From Ruminococcus sp. Phil11 (lineage in GTDB: Bacteria > Bacillota > Clostridia > Oscillospirales > Ruminococcaceae), in assembly GCA_001940925.1 (NCBI GenBank), contig MSGZ01000042.1:128970-192969 (forward strand): a DNA stretch of 64,000 nucleotides, in the 5' to 3' direction. Shown here in pieces: positions 35,403-43,912 of this stretch. How positions within the stretch are numbered: position 1 is the first letter of the stretch; each line of letters opens with the position of its first letter. The notes beneath the pieces were generated by a model that worked only from the letters and a program-made list of their open reading frames with translations, ran no database searches and was not told the origin of the DNA. The translations under genes were made by a program, and so were the position numbers.

Positions 35403-36014
35403 ATGAATCCACGCGAATTTCTTGACATTCTGCATACCGCAGAAAAGCTGAAGGACACCCTGCGGCACTGTACCACATCAAACCGCAGACCCGAAAGCGT
35501 CGCGGAGCACAGCTGGCGCACCGCGCTTATGGCAATGCTGCTGCGCGGCGAATTTCCCGATGCCGATACCGGCAAGATCATCCGGATGTGCCTGATCCAC
35601 GATCTCGGCGAATGCTTCACGGGCGATATCCCGACATTTGCCAAGACCGACGCCGACCGTGCCGCCGAGGATACGCTGCTGGAACAGTGGGTCACTTCTC
35701 TGCCGCAGGATACCGCAGCAGAGTTCTCCGCGCTCTTTGCGGAGATGCAGGCGCAGCAAACGCAGGAGGCCAAGATCTTCCGTGCGCTCGATAAGCTGGA
35801 GGCACTCATTCAGCATAACGAATCGCCGCTTGATACATGGTCGGAAAATGAGTATGCACTGAACAAAACATACGCATTTGATGCAGCCGCGTTCTCGGAA
35901 TGGCTGACCGCGCTCCGGCAGGAGATCCTGCGGGATACGCTGGATAAAACGAAGGGATCATCAGCGGAGGCACTTTCCGGAAAGGAACCGCGCCCAAAGC
36001 CAGAGAAGGCCTGA
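35403..36014 (+). CDS. HD-domain nucleotidase, YfbR/HDDC2-like
   Basis: This 203-residue protein has the HD metal-binding pattern: SVAEHSWRTALMAM (first His), IHDLGECFTGDIPTF (His-Asp) and the later ALDKLEALIQHNE. The arrangement matches the YfbR/HDDC2 group of 5'-deoxynucleotidases. It lies 12 bases after the permease and likely shares its transcript, although its function is not linked to sugar uptake. The charged C-terminal tail (KTKGSSAEALSGKEPRPKPEKA-like) is not conserved in the family. Confidence 0.75.
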   Translation: MNPREFLDILHTAEKLKDTLRHCTTSNRRPESVAEHSWRTALMAMLLRGEFPDADTGKIIRMCLIHDLGECFTGDIPTFAKTDADRAAEDTLLEQWVTSLPQDTAAEFSALFAEMQAQQTQEAKIFRALDKLEALIQHNESPLDTWSENEYALNKTYAFDAAAFSEWLTALRQEILRDTLDKTKGSSAEALSGKEPRPKPEKA

Positions 36015-36325
36015 TCTGTACAGACGTTTAACATATTCAATTATCAAAGTACCAAAGCGCATCCTGTCTTCGGCGTTCCCGGTGCGTTCGACCCCAATGA
36101 CGACGTCCGGTCTGCTCACATGCCGCAATGCTGCGATTCCGGAAAACCGAATACCGCAGACATCCGTATCGCTCTCTGCTAAGGGCGCAGAAATAAGGAA
36201 AAGTTGCACGTTTCGGTGCAACTTTTTTGATTCCGGCGACAATGACACAGCATTTTGGAGATGATCCGACAGAACCGCACGTTCAGATCGTCATGATCTG
36301 CGGAGAATTATCGTCCGGCAAAATA
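36015..36325. other. Intergenic region with terminator and possible gene remnant
   Basis: Apart from a terminator at 36200-36226, no gene is recognised. On the minus strand, bases 36200 to 36030 read as a protein-like stretch (RPDVVIGVERTGNAEDRMRF), without a ribosome-binding site, and could be a decayed gene fragment. That reading is weak. Confidence 0.35.
36200..36226 (+). terminator. Bidirectional-looking terminator
   Basis: AAGTTGCAC (36201-36209) pairs with GTGCAACTT (36216-36224) around GTTTCG, with AAAA before and TTTTT after. It would end the uptake operon, about 190 bases after the HD gene. Confidence 0.8.
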
Positions 36326-36354
36326 TTGACATTTATCAAAAAATATGCTATACT
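36326..36354 (+). promoter_or_regulatory. Promoter of the S component-coaX operon
   Basis: TTGACA (36326-36331) and TATACT (36349-36354) are 17 bases apart with TGC before the -10. The leader to the ATG at 36491 is about 130 bases and contains several G/C-rich inverted segments; no known riboswitch class was recognised. Confidence 0.8.
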
Positions 36355-36490
36355 ATACGCGGCATAGTGTGTGCTGAAACAGATACGCACAGCGGTCTGA
36401 TCGACGCGATCCGCATACTGTGCTGCCCGGAAGTGTCCGTGCTTGTACGATATCCCCGCAGCGGGAATTAAAACAGGAGGAGGCATTTTT

Positions 36491-37087
36491 ATGTCAAATG
36501 AATCTACCGCAAAGTTCAATGTCCGTACAATTGTCGGCATGGGTGTGCTGACCGCGCTCGTCATCGTCCTGCAGGCGATCGGCAGCGTCATCCGCTTCGG
36601 CACATTCAGCATCACGCTTGTGCTCGTCCCGATCATCGTCGGTGCCGCGCTCTACGGCTGGAAGGCCGGCGCATGGCTCGGATTCGTGTTCGGAATCATG
36701 GTACTCGCGACCGACGCAGGCGCGTTCCTCGCGATCAGCGTCCCCGGCACCGTCATCACCTGCCTGCTGAAAGGTATTCTGGCCGGCGCAGCAGCAGGCA
36801 TTGTTTACCGGCTGCTCGAAAGCAAAACGAAGCTCGGTGCCGTCATCGGCGCGGGCATTGTCTGTCCGGTCGTTAATACCGGTGTGTTCCTGCTCGGCTG
36901 CCTCGTATTTTTCCTCGATACTGTCAAGGAATGGGGTGCAGGCGTTGGCTATGAAAGCGTCGGCGCATATTTCCTGTTCGGCTTTGTCGGACTGAATTTC
37001 GTTATTGAGCTTGCGATCAATCTCGTACTTGCGACTGTAATTGTCCGCATTCTGAATATTATCCAAAAGCCGGCTTTGGCTGCATAA
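36491..37087 (+). CDS. ECF transporter S component, possibly for pantothenate
   Basis: This 198-residue protein has five to six hydrophobic helices and the layout of an ECF-type substrate-binding S component (VLTALVIVLQAIGSVIRFG, ITLVLVPIIVGAALYGWKAG, GILAGAAAGIVYRLLE). Its gene overlaps the coaX region (TAATGA), so pantothenate, the CoaX substrate, is the most likely cargo, as for PanT. The energising EcfAA'T module must lie elsewhere. The ATG at 36491 has AGGAGGAGG upstream; an earlier in-frame start at 36443 lacks one. Confidence 0.82.
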   Translation: MSNESTAKFNVRTIVGMGVLTALVIVLQAIGSVIRFGTFSITLVLVPIIVGAALYGWKAGAWLGFVFGIMVLATDAGAFLAISVPGTVITCLLKGILAGAAAGIVYRLLESKTKLGAVIGAGIVCPVVNTGVFLLGCLVFFLDTVKEWGAGVGYESVGAYFLFGFVGLNFVIELAINLVLATVIVRILNIIQKPALAA

Positions 37088-37101
37088 TGAAAGGCACAAC
37101 C

Positions 37102-37869
37102 ATGAAAATTATAACCGTCGATATCGGTAACTCCAATATCTGCATCGGCTGCGTGAACGATCATAAGGTTGAGTTCGTCGAGCGGATGCACACCGACCGC
37201 AACAAGACCGATCTGGAATACGCCGTGCTCGTCAGAATGGTGCTTGAGCTGCACAAAATCGACATCAAAGAGCTGCACGGCGGCATCATATCGTCCGTTG
37301 TGCCGCCGGTGACCGAGCTGCTGGCAAACGCGCTCGAAAAGCTGACCGGCATCCGCCCGCTGATCGTCGGGCCGGGCATGAAAACCGGCATCAATATTCT
37401 GCCGCAGGGCGTCGGTGCCGATCTGGTCGTCGGCGCAGTCGCCGCGATCGAGGACTACGGCGCGCCGTGCATCATCATCGACATGGGCACCGCCACGACC
37501 ATGACCGTCGTGGACGACAAAAAGCACTTTATCGGCGGCATCATCTTCCCGGGCGTCGCGATCGCGCTGGAATCGCTCGAATCCGGCACCGCGCAGCTCC
37601 CGCACATCCAGCTGAAAGCCCCGCAGAAGGTCATCAACATGGACACGATCCCCTCGATGCAGGCGGGCGTCGTCTACGGCAACGCTGGCGCAATGGACGC
37701 GCTGATCGACCGCATGACCGACGAGCTCGGTTATCCCGCGACCGTCATCGCGTGCGGCGGACTTGCACCGCTGATCGTCCCGCACTGCCGGCATGAGATC
37801 ATCATTGACGATGAGCTGCTGCTCAAGGGACTGGATACTTTGTATTATAAGAATTGCAAAGCAAATTAA
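37102..37869 (+). CDS. coaX: Type III pantothenate kinase
   Basis: CoaX phosphorylates pantothenate, the first step of coenzyme A synthesis, and unlike type I kinases is not feedback-inhibited by CoA. The 255-residue protein starts MKIITVDIGNSNICIG (phosphate-binding motif) and continues with GIISSVVPPVTE, VGPGMKTGINI, GADLVVGAVAAI, IIDMGTATTMTVVD and VIACGGLAPLI. The ATG at 37102 has AAAGG at 8 bases; the ATG at 37087 overlapping the upstream stop is possible and would add MKGTT. Confidence 0.93.
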   Translation: MKIITVDIGNSNICIGCVNDHKVEFVERMHTDRNKTDLEYAVLVRMVLELHKIDIKELHGGIISSVVPPVTELLANALEKLTGIRPLIVGPGMKTGINILPQGVGADLVVGAVAAIEDYGAPCIIIDMGTATTMTVVDDKKHFIGGIIFPGVAIALESLESGTAQLPHIQLKAPQKVINMDTIPSMQAGVVYGNAGAMDALIDRMTDELGYPATVIACGGLAPLIVPHCRHEIIIDDELLLKGLDTLYYKNCKAN

Positions 37870-37876
37870 GACAAAT

Positions 37877-37914
37877 AACCCGCACGGTTCGCAGCCGCGC
37901 GGGTTTCGTTTTTA
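37877..37914. terminator. Bidirectional terminator between coaX and rsmI
   Basis: ACCCGCACGG (37878-37887) and CCGCGCGGGT (37894-37903) pair with one A-C mismatch; TTTCGTTTTTATTG follows on the plus strand. It serves coaX, and the convergent rsmI gene ends only a few bases away. Confidence 0.8.
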
Positions 37915-37918
37915 TTGC

Positions 37919-38746
37919 TCACTGGGTAACTGCCTGATACAGCACACGCTTGGGATAGCCGGTCTCGGCAGCAAGCGAACGGCACACATCCGAGGCGCGC
38001 TCCCCTGCTTCGATCCGCTCCCGCGCGATCGCAATGACCGCATCCAGCGGGGGCTGACCGTCGGCATCATCCGGCTTTGCACCGGCGATAACCAGCACAA
38101 ATTCGCCGCGCGGAATGTTCGCTTCGTAGTAGGCTACAGCCTCGGAAAGCGTGGTTTTGCGTACTTCCTCGTGGATCTTCGTCAGCTCCCGGCAGATCGA
38201 AACGGAACGGTCGCCGAATGCGTCCAGCATATCCTTCAGCGTATTGAGCAGCTTGTGCGGAGCCTCGTAAAAGACCATGGTACGCTGCTCTTTTTTGAGT
38301 GCTTCGAGATGCGAATACCGCTGCTTTTTTGTCACGGAGAGAAAGCCCTCAAAGCAGAATCTTGTGGTATCTTGCCCTGATATCGCAAGCGCAGAAACGA
38401 CTGCGCTCGGCCCCGGCACGACCTGAATCGCAATATTCTCCTCAATGCACCGCTGCACCAGAATCGCGCCCGGATCGGAGATACAGGGCATTCCGGCGTC
38501 CGTGACGCAGGCGCAGTTCTCCCCCGCGAGCAGCCGCTCGACGATCTGGCTGATGACCGATTCCGGGCTGTGCTCGTGATAGCTGACGAGCGTGGTGTGC
38601 AGGTCAAAATGCGCAAGCAGCTTGCGCGTGACGCGGGTATCCTCGGCTGCGATAAACGACACAGAATCGAGGATTTCGAGCTGCCGCTCGGTGATATCCC
38701 GCAGGTTGCCGATCGGCGTGCCGACCAGATAGAGCGTTCCGCTCAT
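37919..38746 (-). CDS. rsmI: 16S rRNA (cytidine1402-2'-O)-methyltransferase RsmI
   Basis: RsmI methylates the ribose of C1402 in the decoding centre of 16S rRNA. This 275-residue protein has LYLVGTPIGNLRDITERQLE, AAEDTRVTRKLL, VTDAGMPCISDPGAIL and VVPGPSAVVSALAISG, all diagnostic of the tetrapyrrole-methylase-fold RsmI, and the C-terminal helix-turn domain. The ATG at 38746 overlaps the trmN-like stop (TGATG); the longer frame of 44 extra residues lies inside that gene and is rejected. Confidence 0.95.
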   Translation of the reverse strand: MSGTLYLVGTPIGNLRDITERQLEILDSVSFIAAEDTRVTRKLLAHFDLHTTLVSYHEHSPESVISQIVERLLAGENCACVTDAGMPCISDPGAILVQRCIEENIAIQVVPGPSAVVSALAISGQDTTRFCFEGFLSVTKKQRYSHLEALKKEQRTMVFYEAPHKLLNTLKDMLDAFGDRSVSICRELTKIHEEVRKTTLSEAVAYYEANIPRGEFVLVIAGAKPDDADGQPPLDAVIAIARERIEAGERASDVCRSLAAETGYPKRVLYQAVTQ

Positions 38747-39462
38747 CAGTATCCCTCCCCAAAATGACAGATCTGCGCGGCCTCGGCGGTCATGCCTGCG
38801 CCGGAGCGCACAAACAGTGTCGGCTCGATCTGCAGGAACGGTTTTGCAAATTTCTTGCCCTCCAGCAAAAAGAGCCACGGCGGACTTTCCGGCGTCTTGC
38901 AGACCAGCCGCAGCCGCTTCGGTTCGATGTCATGCGCACGCATCGCGCACATCACATCGGCTAATCGCTCCGGGCGGCAGCAAACGCAAAATCGTCCATG
39001 AAATTTCAGCAGCTTTGACGCTGCCGCACAAATATCTCCGATATCGCCGGCAATCTCATGCCTTGCGATCTGCTTCTGCGGGTCGTCCGAGAGGATACCC
39101 GCATTCGTCGCTTTATACGGCGGGTTGCAGGTGACAAGGTCCAGCTGATGCAGCGGTGCGCCTTCCCATAAATCACGTAAATCCGCGCATATCGGTATGA
39201 CTGCAGGATTCCCCTCAGACCGTTCCAGCCCCGTTTTCAGTTGGCTGATCGCGTCCGGCTGAATGTCCACCGCGAAGATCTCCCGCGGCGGACGGTCGCG
39301 CTGCATGAGCATCGGAATGATGCCGCAGCCCGTCCCGAGGTCGCAGACCCGGTCCTTCTGCCGATAGCAAGAAAATCCAGTCAGCAAAAAGGCATCCGTT
39401 CCGAAGCTGTGCGTTTCACTGCGGCAGACATACAGTCCAGCCTTCAATTCTTCAAATTCCAC
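38746..39462 (-). CDS. tRNA1(Val) A37 N6-methyltransferase-like (TrmN6/YabB)
   Basis: This 238-residue SAM-dependent methyltransferase has the motif I CDLGTGCGIIPMLMQR and the N6-adenine motif NPPYK, placing it with TrmN6/YabB-like enzymes that methylate A37 of tRNA1(Val). It uses a GTG start at 39462 with GGAGG 6-7 bases upstream; an ATG just before is out of frame. It overlaps rsmI by one base. The pairing of yabB-like and rsmI-like genes is common in Firmicutes and supports the call. Confidence 0.88.
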   Translation of the reverse strand: MEFEELKAGLYVCRSETHSFGTDAFLLTGFSCYRQKDRVCDLGTGCGIIPMLMQRDRPPREIFAVDIQPDAISQLKTGLERSEGNPAVIPICADLRDLWEGAPLHQLDLVTCNPPYKATNAGILSDDPQKQIARHEIAGDIGDICAAASKLLKFHGRFCVCCRPERLADVMCAMRAHDIEPKRLRLVCKTPESPPWLFLLEGKKFAKPFLQIEPTLFVRSGAGMTAEAAQICHFGEGY

Positions 39463-39481
39463 CGCATTCCTCCGTAATAAG

Positions 39482-39734
39482 GTATCGCTACGCGATGATT
39501 TCGAATTGGGCTCCGCCCCATACCCCGCTTAAGGGACACTGTCCCTTAAGAATCCCATTATGAAATTGGGATAAATCATCGTTTATTCAGTATTTCGTGA
39601 ATCTCCAATTCAATAACCATTTCATCTCAAATTCGGGAGTCCGGAGGGATAGTATCCCTTTGGCAGGGCTCAACATGAAGAAACAAGTTTCATCATGTTT
39701 AGGCGGAGCCCCATTTCAAATGCATCGCAGATAC
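39482..39734. repeat. MITE-like palindromic element
   Basis: About 250 bases between trmN6 and tsaD with imperfect terminal inverted repeats: GCGATGATTTCGAATTGGG-CTCCGCC (from 39492) and GGCGGAGCC-CCATTTCAAATGCATCGC (to about 39728), flanked by GTATC and GATAC. Inside are a near-perfect palindrome CTTAAGGGACA-C-TGTCCCTTAAG (39528-39550), AGGGATA-G-TATCCCT (39644-39658) and an ATGA/TCAT hairpin. There is no long ORF. It looks like a non-autonomous mobile or extragenic palindromic repeat; its family is unknown to me. Confidence 0.6.
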
Positions 39735-39737
39735 ATC

Positions 39738-40751
39738 TTATACTTCCCCGCGGAGCTCCTTGGAGGCCATTGCATTCAGCGATTCGTCCGCAGTGATGCC
39801 TGCAAGATAGTTATAGTATCCCTGTGCCGCGATCATTGCGGCATTGTCGCCGCAAAGTGCAAGCGGCGGCATATACAGCGTAAAGCCGTTCTGCTGACAG
39901 GCGCGTTCCAGCGCATTCCGTACACCGGAATTTGCAGACACGCCGCCCGACAGTGCAATGCTCGTATAGCCAAGCTCCTTCGCGGCGGCGATCGTTTTTT
40001 CCGTGACCGTCTCTGCAATATCATGCTGCAAAGCGGCAGCAAGATCATCACAATTCAGCTGCTTGCCGACCTGCTCGGCATGGTGCAGCAGATTAACGAT
40101 GTACGTTTTCAGACCCGAAAAGCTGAAGTCATACGGATTGCCGTCCATTTTGGTTTTCGGCAGTCTGAACGCCTTTGCGTCGCCGCGCTGCGCTGCCTTG
40201 TCAACATGCACGCCGCCCGGATACGGAAAGCCCATTGCGCGGGCGCACTTATCAAAGCACTCGCCTGCCGCGTCGTCGCGGGTTTTTCCGACCGTGCGAA
40301 ACGTCGTATAATCGAGGATTTCCGCAATGCGCGTATGGCCGCCGCTGACGATAATGCCCAGATACGGCGGTTTCAGATCAGGATGCACCAGATAATTTGC
40401 AGCCGCATGTCCCTCCGTATGATGCACCGGGATCAGCGGCTTTCCGCTCATCATGGCGAGTCCCTTTGCAAAGCTGACGCCGACCAGCAGCGCACCGATC
40501 AGTCCCGGCGCGTAGGTCACGGCGATGCCGTCAACCTCGTCAAGCGTCATATCTGCGTCGGCAAGAGCCTGCCGGACGACGGGCAATATATTCTCACAAT
40601 GACGGCGCGAGGCCAGCTCCGGTACAACTCCGCCGTACTGTTTATGCTCGTCTGCCTGCGACGCGATCACATTGGAAAGTACCGTTCTGCCGTCCTCGAC
40701 GATCGCGGCAGCCGTCTCGTCGCAGGAACTTTCAATTCCCAAGATCCGCAT
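39738..40751 (-). CDS. tsaD: tRNA N6-threonylcarbamoyladenosine synthase subunit TsaD
   Basis: TsaD, with TsaB and TsaE, transfers threonylcarbamoyl to A37 of ANN-decoding tRNAs. The 337-residue protein has the metal-binding HHTEGH motif, ILGIESSCDETAAAIVED at the start, VSGGHT, and ALSGGVSANSGVR near the C-terminus. It overlaps the ttcA-like gene by 20 bases. The MITE-like element lies just after its stop. Confidence 0.96.
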   Translation of the reverse strand: MRILGIESSCDETAAAIVEDGRTVLSNVIASQADEHKQYGGVVPELASRRHCENILPVVRQALADADMTLDEVDGIAVTYAPGLIGALLVGVSFAKGLAMMSGKPLIPVHHTEGHAAANYLVHPDLKPPYLGIIVSGGHTRIAEILDYTTFRTVGKTRDDAAGECFDKCARAMGFPYPGGVHVDKAAQRGDAKAFRLPKTKMDGNPYDFSFSGLKTYIVNLLHHAEQVGKQLNCDDLAAALQHDIAETVTEKTIAAAKELGYTSIALSGGVSANSGVRNALERACQQNGFTLYMPPLALCGDNAAMIAAQGYYNYLAGITADESLNAMASKELRGEV

Positions 40752-41574
40752 ACTGACCCTCCTTCAGACGCCGTGCGATCTCCTGCTCCAGCATGTGGAA
40801 CCGCTCCGCCTTGCCGTTTGTTTCCGGGTTGTCCATCGCAAGATCGCGTACATAGGTCTTGCCGCCCCAGCCGTCCACATTCGCTCTCCGCATCGCGCCG
40901 AATACCCGCGTTTTGAAACCGGGATTCTGCTTTTCCTGCTCACGGATAAAGGTTTTCATCGTCTCGCGCATGGTGTGGCCGTCCACGGGACAGCGCGATT
41001 TCACGATCTCCGGAACATTCAGCTTTGCCGCATGGACGATATCCCGCTCCGGTGCAAAGCTCAAAGGCCGGATCAGCGTCAGATCCTTGCGGGACAGATA
41101 CGATTTCGGCGCGTAGCAGCCGATCCGCCCCTCGATAAACAGGTTCATGAGGAAGGTCTCGATCGCGTCGTCATTGTGGTGGCCGAGCGCCAGCTTGTTG
41201 CAGCCGAACGCCTTGGCCTGATCGTGCAGCGCGCCGCGGCGCATCTTCGCGCAGAGGCTACACGGGCTCGATTCCTTCCGGACGTCAATGACAATATGCC
41301 CGATCTGCGTCGGGATCAGGTGATATTCGACGCCGAGCTGCTCACAGAATGCCGCAGCCGCGGAATAATCCGTCGGGATGCCGCCGAACTGCGGGTCGAG
41401 CGTGATGCCGACCAGCGAATAATCCAGCAGGCCGAATTTCTGGAAATCCCGCAGCGCCGCAAGCAGCACAAGGCTGTCCTTGCCGCCGGAGATCCCGACC
41501 GCGATCCGGTCGCCGTTCTGGATCAGGTCAAATTCCTGCACCGCACGGCGCAGGTAGCCAAGAATTTTCTGCAT
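40732..41574 (-). CDS. TtcA-like tRNA 2-thiolation enzyme
   Basis: This 280-residue protein has the PP-loop GISGGKDSLVLL, the CSLC pair in SSPCSLCAKMRRGAL, the LGHHNDDAIETFLMNLF segment and a third cysteine in SRCPVDGHTM, as in the TtcA group that binds a [4Fe-4S] cluster and makes 2-thiocytidine at C32 of tRNA. The exact position is not certain in Firmicutes; some of these proteins may have other targets. It overlaps tsaD by 20 bases, so both are cotranscribed. Confidence 0.88.
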   Translation of the reverse strand: MQKILGYLRRAVQEFDLIQNGDRIAVGISGGKDSLVLLAALRDFQKFGLLDYSLVGITLDPQFGGIPTDYSAAAAFCEQLGVEYHLIPTQIGHIVIDVRKESSPCSLCAKMRRGALHDQAKAFGCNKLALGHHNDDAIETFLMNLFIEGRIGCYAPKSYLSRKDLTLIRPLSFAPERDIVHAAKLNVPEIVKSRCPVDGHTMRETMKTFIREQEKQNPGFKTRVFGAMRRANVDGWGGKTYVRDLAMDNPETNGKAERFHMLEQEIARRLKEGQYADLGN

Positions 41575-41614
41575 ATTGCCAAATCAACCCTTTTCGCAAA
41601 AATCCGTTTTTACA

Positions 41615-41648
41615 TAGAAAAACGGGATGACCGGACGCCATCCCGTTT
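41615..41648 (-). terminator. Terminator of the acidic membrane protein gene
   Basis: AAACGGGATG (41620-41629) and CATCCCGTTT (41639-41648) form a perfect 10-bp stem; on the minus strand TTTCTATG follows. It separates the small gene from ttcA. Confidence 0.85.
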
Positions 41649-41662
41649 CTGTCAAATCAGCA

Positions 41663-42007
41663 TTACTTATCGAACAGATCCTCTGCTGCGTCCTTGATGT
41701 CGTCCGCAACACCCTCTGCCTTATCCTTGATGCTGTCTGCGGCATCCTCGATCGCGTCAGCAACATCCTCAGCGACGTCCTCAGCAGCCTCGGCAGCATC
41801 CTCTGCGGCTTCCTTCACTTCGTCCGGGACTTCGATCTCGTCGCCGCACACACCGCAGTCTTCGCAGAAGCAATCATCATCATCGTCAAATTCATCTGCA
41901 TCATAGCGGCAGCAAGCTTCGTCCTGACGACGCTTTGCGATCATAACCGCAACAGCGGCACCGGCGGCGGCAGCGGCAAACAGTGCAAGAGCAGTCATTG
42001 TTTTCAT
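41663..42007 (-). CDS. Small acidic Cys-rich membrane-anchored protein
   Basis: This 114-residue protein has one N-terminal hydrophobic helix (about residues 4-23), then an acidic segment with the cysteine cluster CFCEDCGVCG, and a long amphipathic acidic helix of AEDAAD-like repeats. The layout recalls YtxH-like proteins. The four-cysteine CxCxxCxxC set could bind metal, but this is not shown. A similar acidic repeat appears in the PlsC / pseudo-VanY linker at 50092-52794. The start at 42007 has AGAGG about 8 bases upstream; an ATG two codons earlier is too close to it. Confidence 0.75.
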   Translation of the reverse strand: MKTMTALALFAAAAAGAAVAVMIAKRRQDEACCRYDADEFDDDDDCFCEDCGVCGDEIEVPDEVKEAAEDAAEAAEDVAEDVADAIEDAADSIKDKAEGVADDIKDAAEDLFDK

Positions 42008-42100
42008 AGTCATTCCTCTTTCTCCGCAAGGTGCATTTCAATTTGAGCGGCACAGCCGACCGATCGCCGCCCATGCGGATGCAGCGATCCTCATAGTTGT

Positions 42101-42129
42101 ATTATACCACAGTTTCGCAAGGATTTCAA
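42101..42129 (-). promoter_or_regulatory. Promoter of the acidic membrane protein gene
   Basis: On the minus strand TTGAAA (42129-42124) and TATAAT (42106-42101) are 17 bases apart with TGG before the -10. The leader is about 90 bases. Confidence 0.8.
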
Positions 42130-42155
42130 GCATTTTTTTTGATTTTAAGAAAAAC

Positions 42156-43883
42156 TTATGATAATGATATGAAATGCTCGTGTTTGCGATGTTTTGTGCA
42201 GTCCAGCAGATAAGTTCCGGCACCGGTCTTTTCCATGCCGATCTCCGAATAGAAGTCCGCGACCATTTTATTCTTCGCGGTCGGGAGATATTCGGCGGCC
42301 AGGTACCGGAAACCGGCGTCCAGTGTCATCTGTACGATCGCATCAAACAGGCAGCCCTCGACGCCGCGCCGCAGCACACGGCAGCTCATCAGCCATGTGT
42401 CGATGAACAGCGTCTGTTCGTCCTGCTTGCGGCAGATCACGACTGAAATCAGGCCGTGCTCGCCGTAGCGGTCGGAGAGCGTCATATAGCGCGTCAGATA
42501 ATCCGGGTCGGCTGCGATCGCCGCAATGTCCGCTTCGGAATAGCGCACCGTGCGCAGATTGAACTGATTGGAACGCTGCGTCAGCTGCGCGATGCGCGGG
42601 AAGTGGAACGAATCAAACGGCTTGATCTCGCCCTGCATGTCAAGTGCCTGCAGATATTCGTCGTAGCTGGCGAATTTTGCCTGCGCAGCCGCTCTGCCCG
42701 CCTCTGCCTGATACTGCGCGGTACGGGCGGCGTCCTCCTCGGAGAAGCTGACCGCCTCAAACAAATGCAGCGATTCCAGAAACGCGGGGACTGCGGAAGG
42801 ATCCTCCGGCAGCTCCGGCACCGTGACCTCCGGGATCATCTCCCGGACAAGATTGCGCTCAAACGGGTTATCGTCAAGGAATACAAAGCTGTCCATGCCG
42901 ATGTTCAGCGTCTGTTGGATCTGCCGGATGTTCTGCGCCTTGTTCTCCCAGTTTGCGACAAATGCGGCAAAATCCTCAAGCCGCAGCACCGATTCCGGAT
43001 GCTTTTCAAACGGCTCTCTGGCCGTGTCATCGTTATTTTTGCTGCACACCGCCAGCAGCAGACCGCGCCGCTTCAATTCGAGCAGCCAGTGCTGCAGCGC
43101 GGCAAATGCAGGGCCGTCGCCGAGCTCGCCGAGCTGGATGCCGTCGATGCCGTCGTCGCCGATGACGCCGCCCCAGAGCGTATTGTCAAGGTCGGTGACG
43201 ATGCACTTTTTCACCTTGCCCGCCAATGCCGTGACCGTATCCAGAATGCGTGCAGCAACTGCGGGCAGCGCATCCGTGCGGACGGCCATTTTTGCGAGAT
43301 ACCAGGTTCTGTCCTCGAAGAAGGCTTCTCTGCCGAGCATGATCTGCACGGCACCGAGCGCGATCGGATACACCGCCGGATAATCGGCTGCCATGACCTC
43401 GCTCATGCGGAAATTGAGCTTCCGCACCTGATAGGCAAAGGAGACCGGCGTCCGCAGCGCATAGCTGCCGAACACCGCATCGGGCTCCTCCGGAAAATCA
43501 AACATCAGGATGCGCGCCTTACAGTGCGACTGGATCGCCTGCCACAGTCCGCAGAATCGTTCGAGCTCCCGCTCGGCAAAATCCGCACGCTCCGCCGGGA
43601 CGGTATCGTAAAACCGCTTTTTCAGCTTCTCTGCCGATGCAAACAGCAGGATATAATCCGGCGCAAAACGGTAGACCTCCGAATTCGGGTCAAGCAGCTG
43701 CGCTTCCAGCTGGTCGTAATCCGCATCGAGGACATCGAGCTGATGCCCGCGCCGGACAGATTCGCCGCGGATCGCCTCCGCGAGCTGCTGGGTCGCGCAG
43801 TCGCCGAGCAGTGCCAGCTTCTGCTTCGGCGCGTCAAGCTGCTTTGCAAGCCGTTTCAGATCTTTGTAGCGTATCGTTTCCAT
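42156..43883 (-). CDS. FkbH-like HAD phosphatase/acyltransferase
   Basis: This 575-residue protein has an N-terminal region, a HAD domain with the motif CIVTDLDNTLWGGVIGDDG (DxDNTLWGG is the FkbH signature), VCSKNNDDTA and FLDDNPFER, and a C-terminal GNAT-like domain (LTLSDRYGEHGLISVVIC, GVEGCLFDAI). FkbH proteins load a glyceryl group from bisphosphoglycerate onto an acyl carrier protein; stand-alone copies in gut bacteria are of unknown use. The ATG at 43883 has AGGAACA upstream; the longer frame lies in the amidase gene. It lies 29 bases after the amidase on the same strand. No carrier protein or polyketide gene is nearby. Confidence 0.85.
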   Translation of the reverse strand: METIRYKDLKRLAKQLDAPKQKLALLGDCATQQLAEAIRGESVRRGHQLDVLDADYDQLEAQLLDPNSEVYRFAPDYILLFASAEKLKKRFYDTVPAERADFAERELERFCGLWQAIQSHCKARILMFDFPEEPDAVFGSYALRTPVSFAYQVRKLNFRMSEVMAADYPAVYPIALGAVQIMLGREAFFEDRTWYLAKMAVRTDALPAVAARILDTVTALAGKVKKCIVTDLDNTLWGGVIGDDGIDGIQLGELGDGPAFAALQHWLLELKRRGLLLAVCSKNNDDTAREPFEKHPESVLRLEDFAAFVANWENKAQNIRQIQQTLNIGMDSFVFLDDNPFERNLVREMIPEVTVPELPEDPSAVPAFLESLHLFEAVSFSEEDAARTAQYQAEAGRAAAQAKFASYDEYLQALDMQGEIKPFDSFHFPRIAQLTQRSNQFNLRTVRYSEADIAAIAADPDYLTRYMTLSDRYGEHGLISVVICRKQDEQTLFIDTWLMSCRVLRRGVEGCLFDAIVQMTLDAGFRYLAAEYLPTAKNKMVADFYSEIGMEKTGAGTYLLDCTKHRKHEHFISLS

Positions 43884-43912
43884 TGTTCCTGTTCCTTTGT
43901 CTTTCTGATTTC

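Noticed and set aside
36080-36110. A tRNA T-arm-like GTGCGTTCGACCCC
   Set aside because: No acceptor stem or anticodon arm of the right spacing surrounds it.
36355-36490. A TPP, FMN or cobalamin riboswitch
   Set aside because: The conserved core sequences of these classes were not found.
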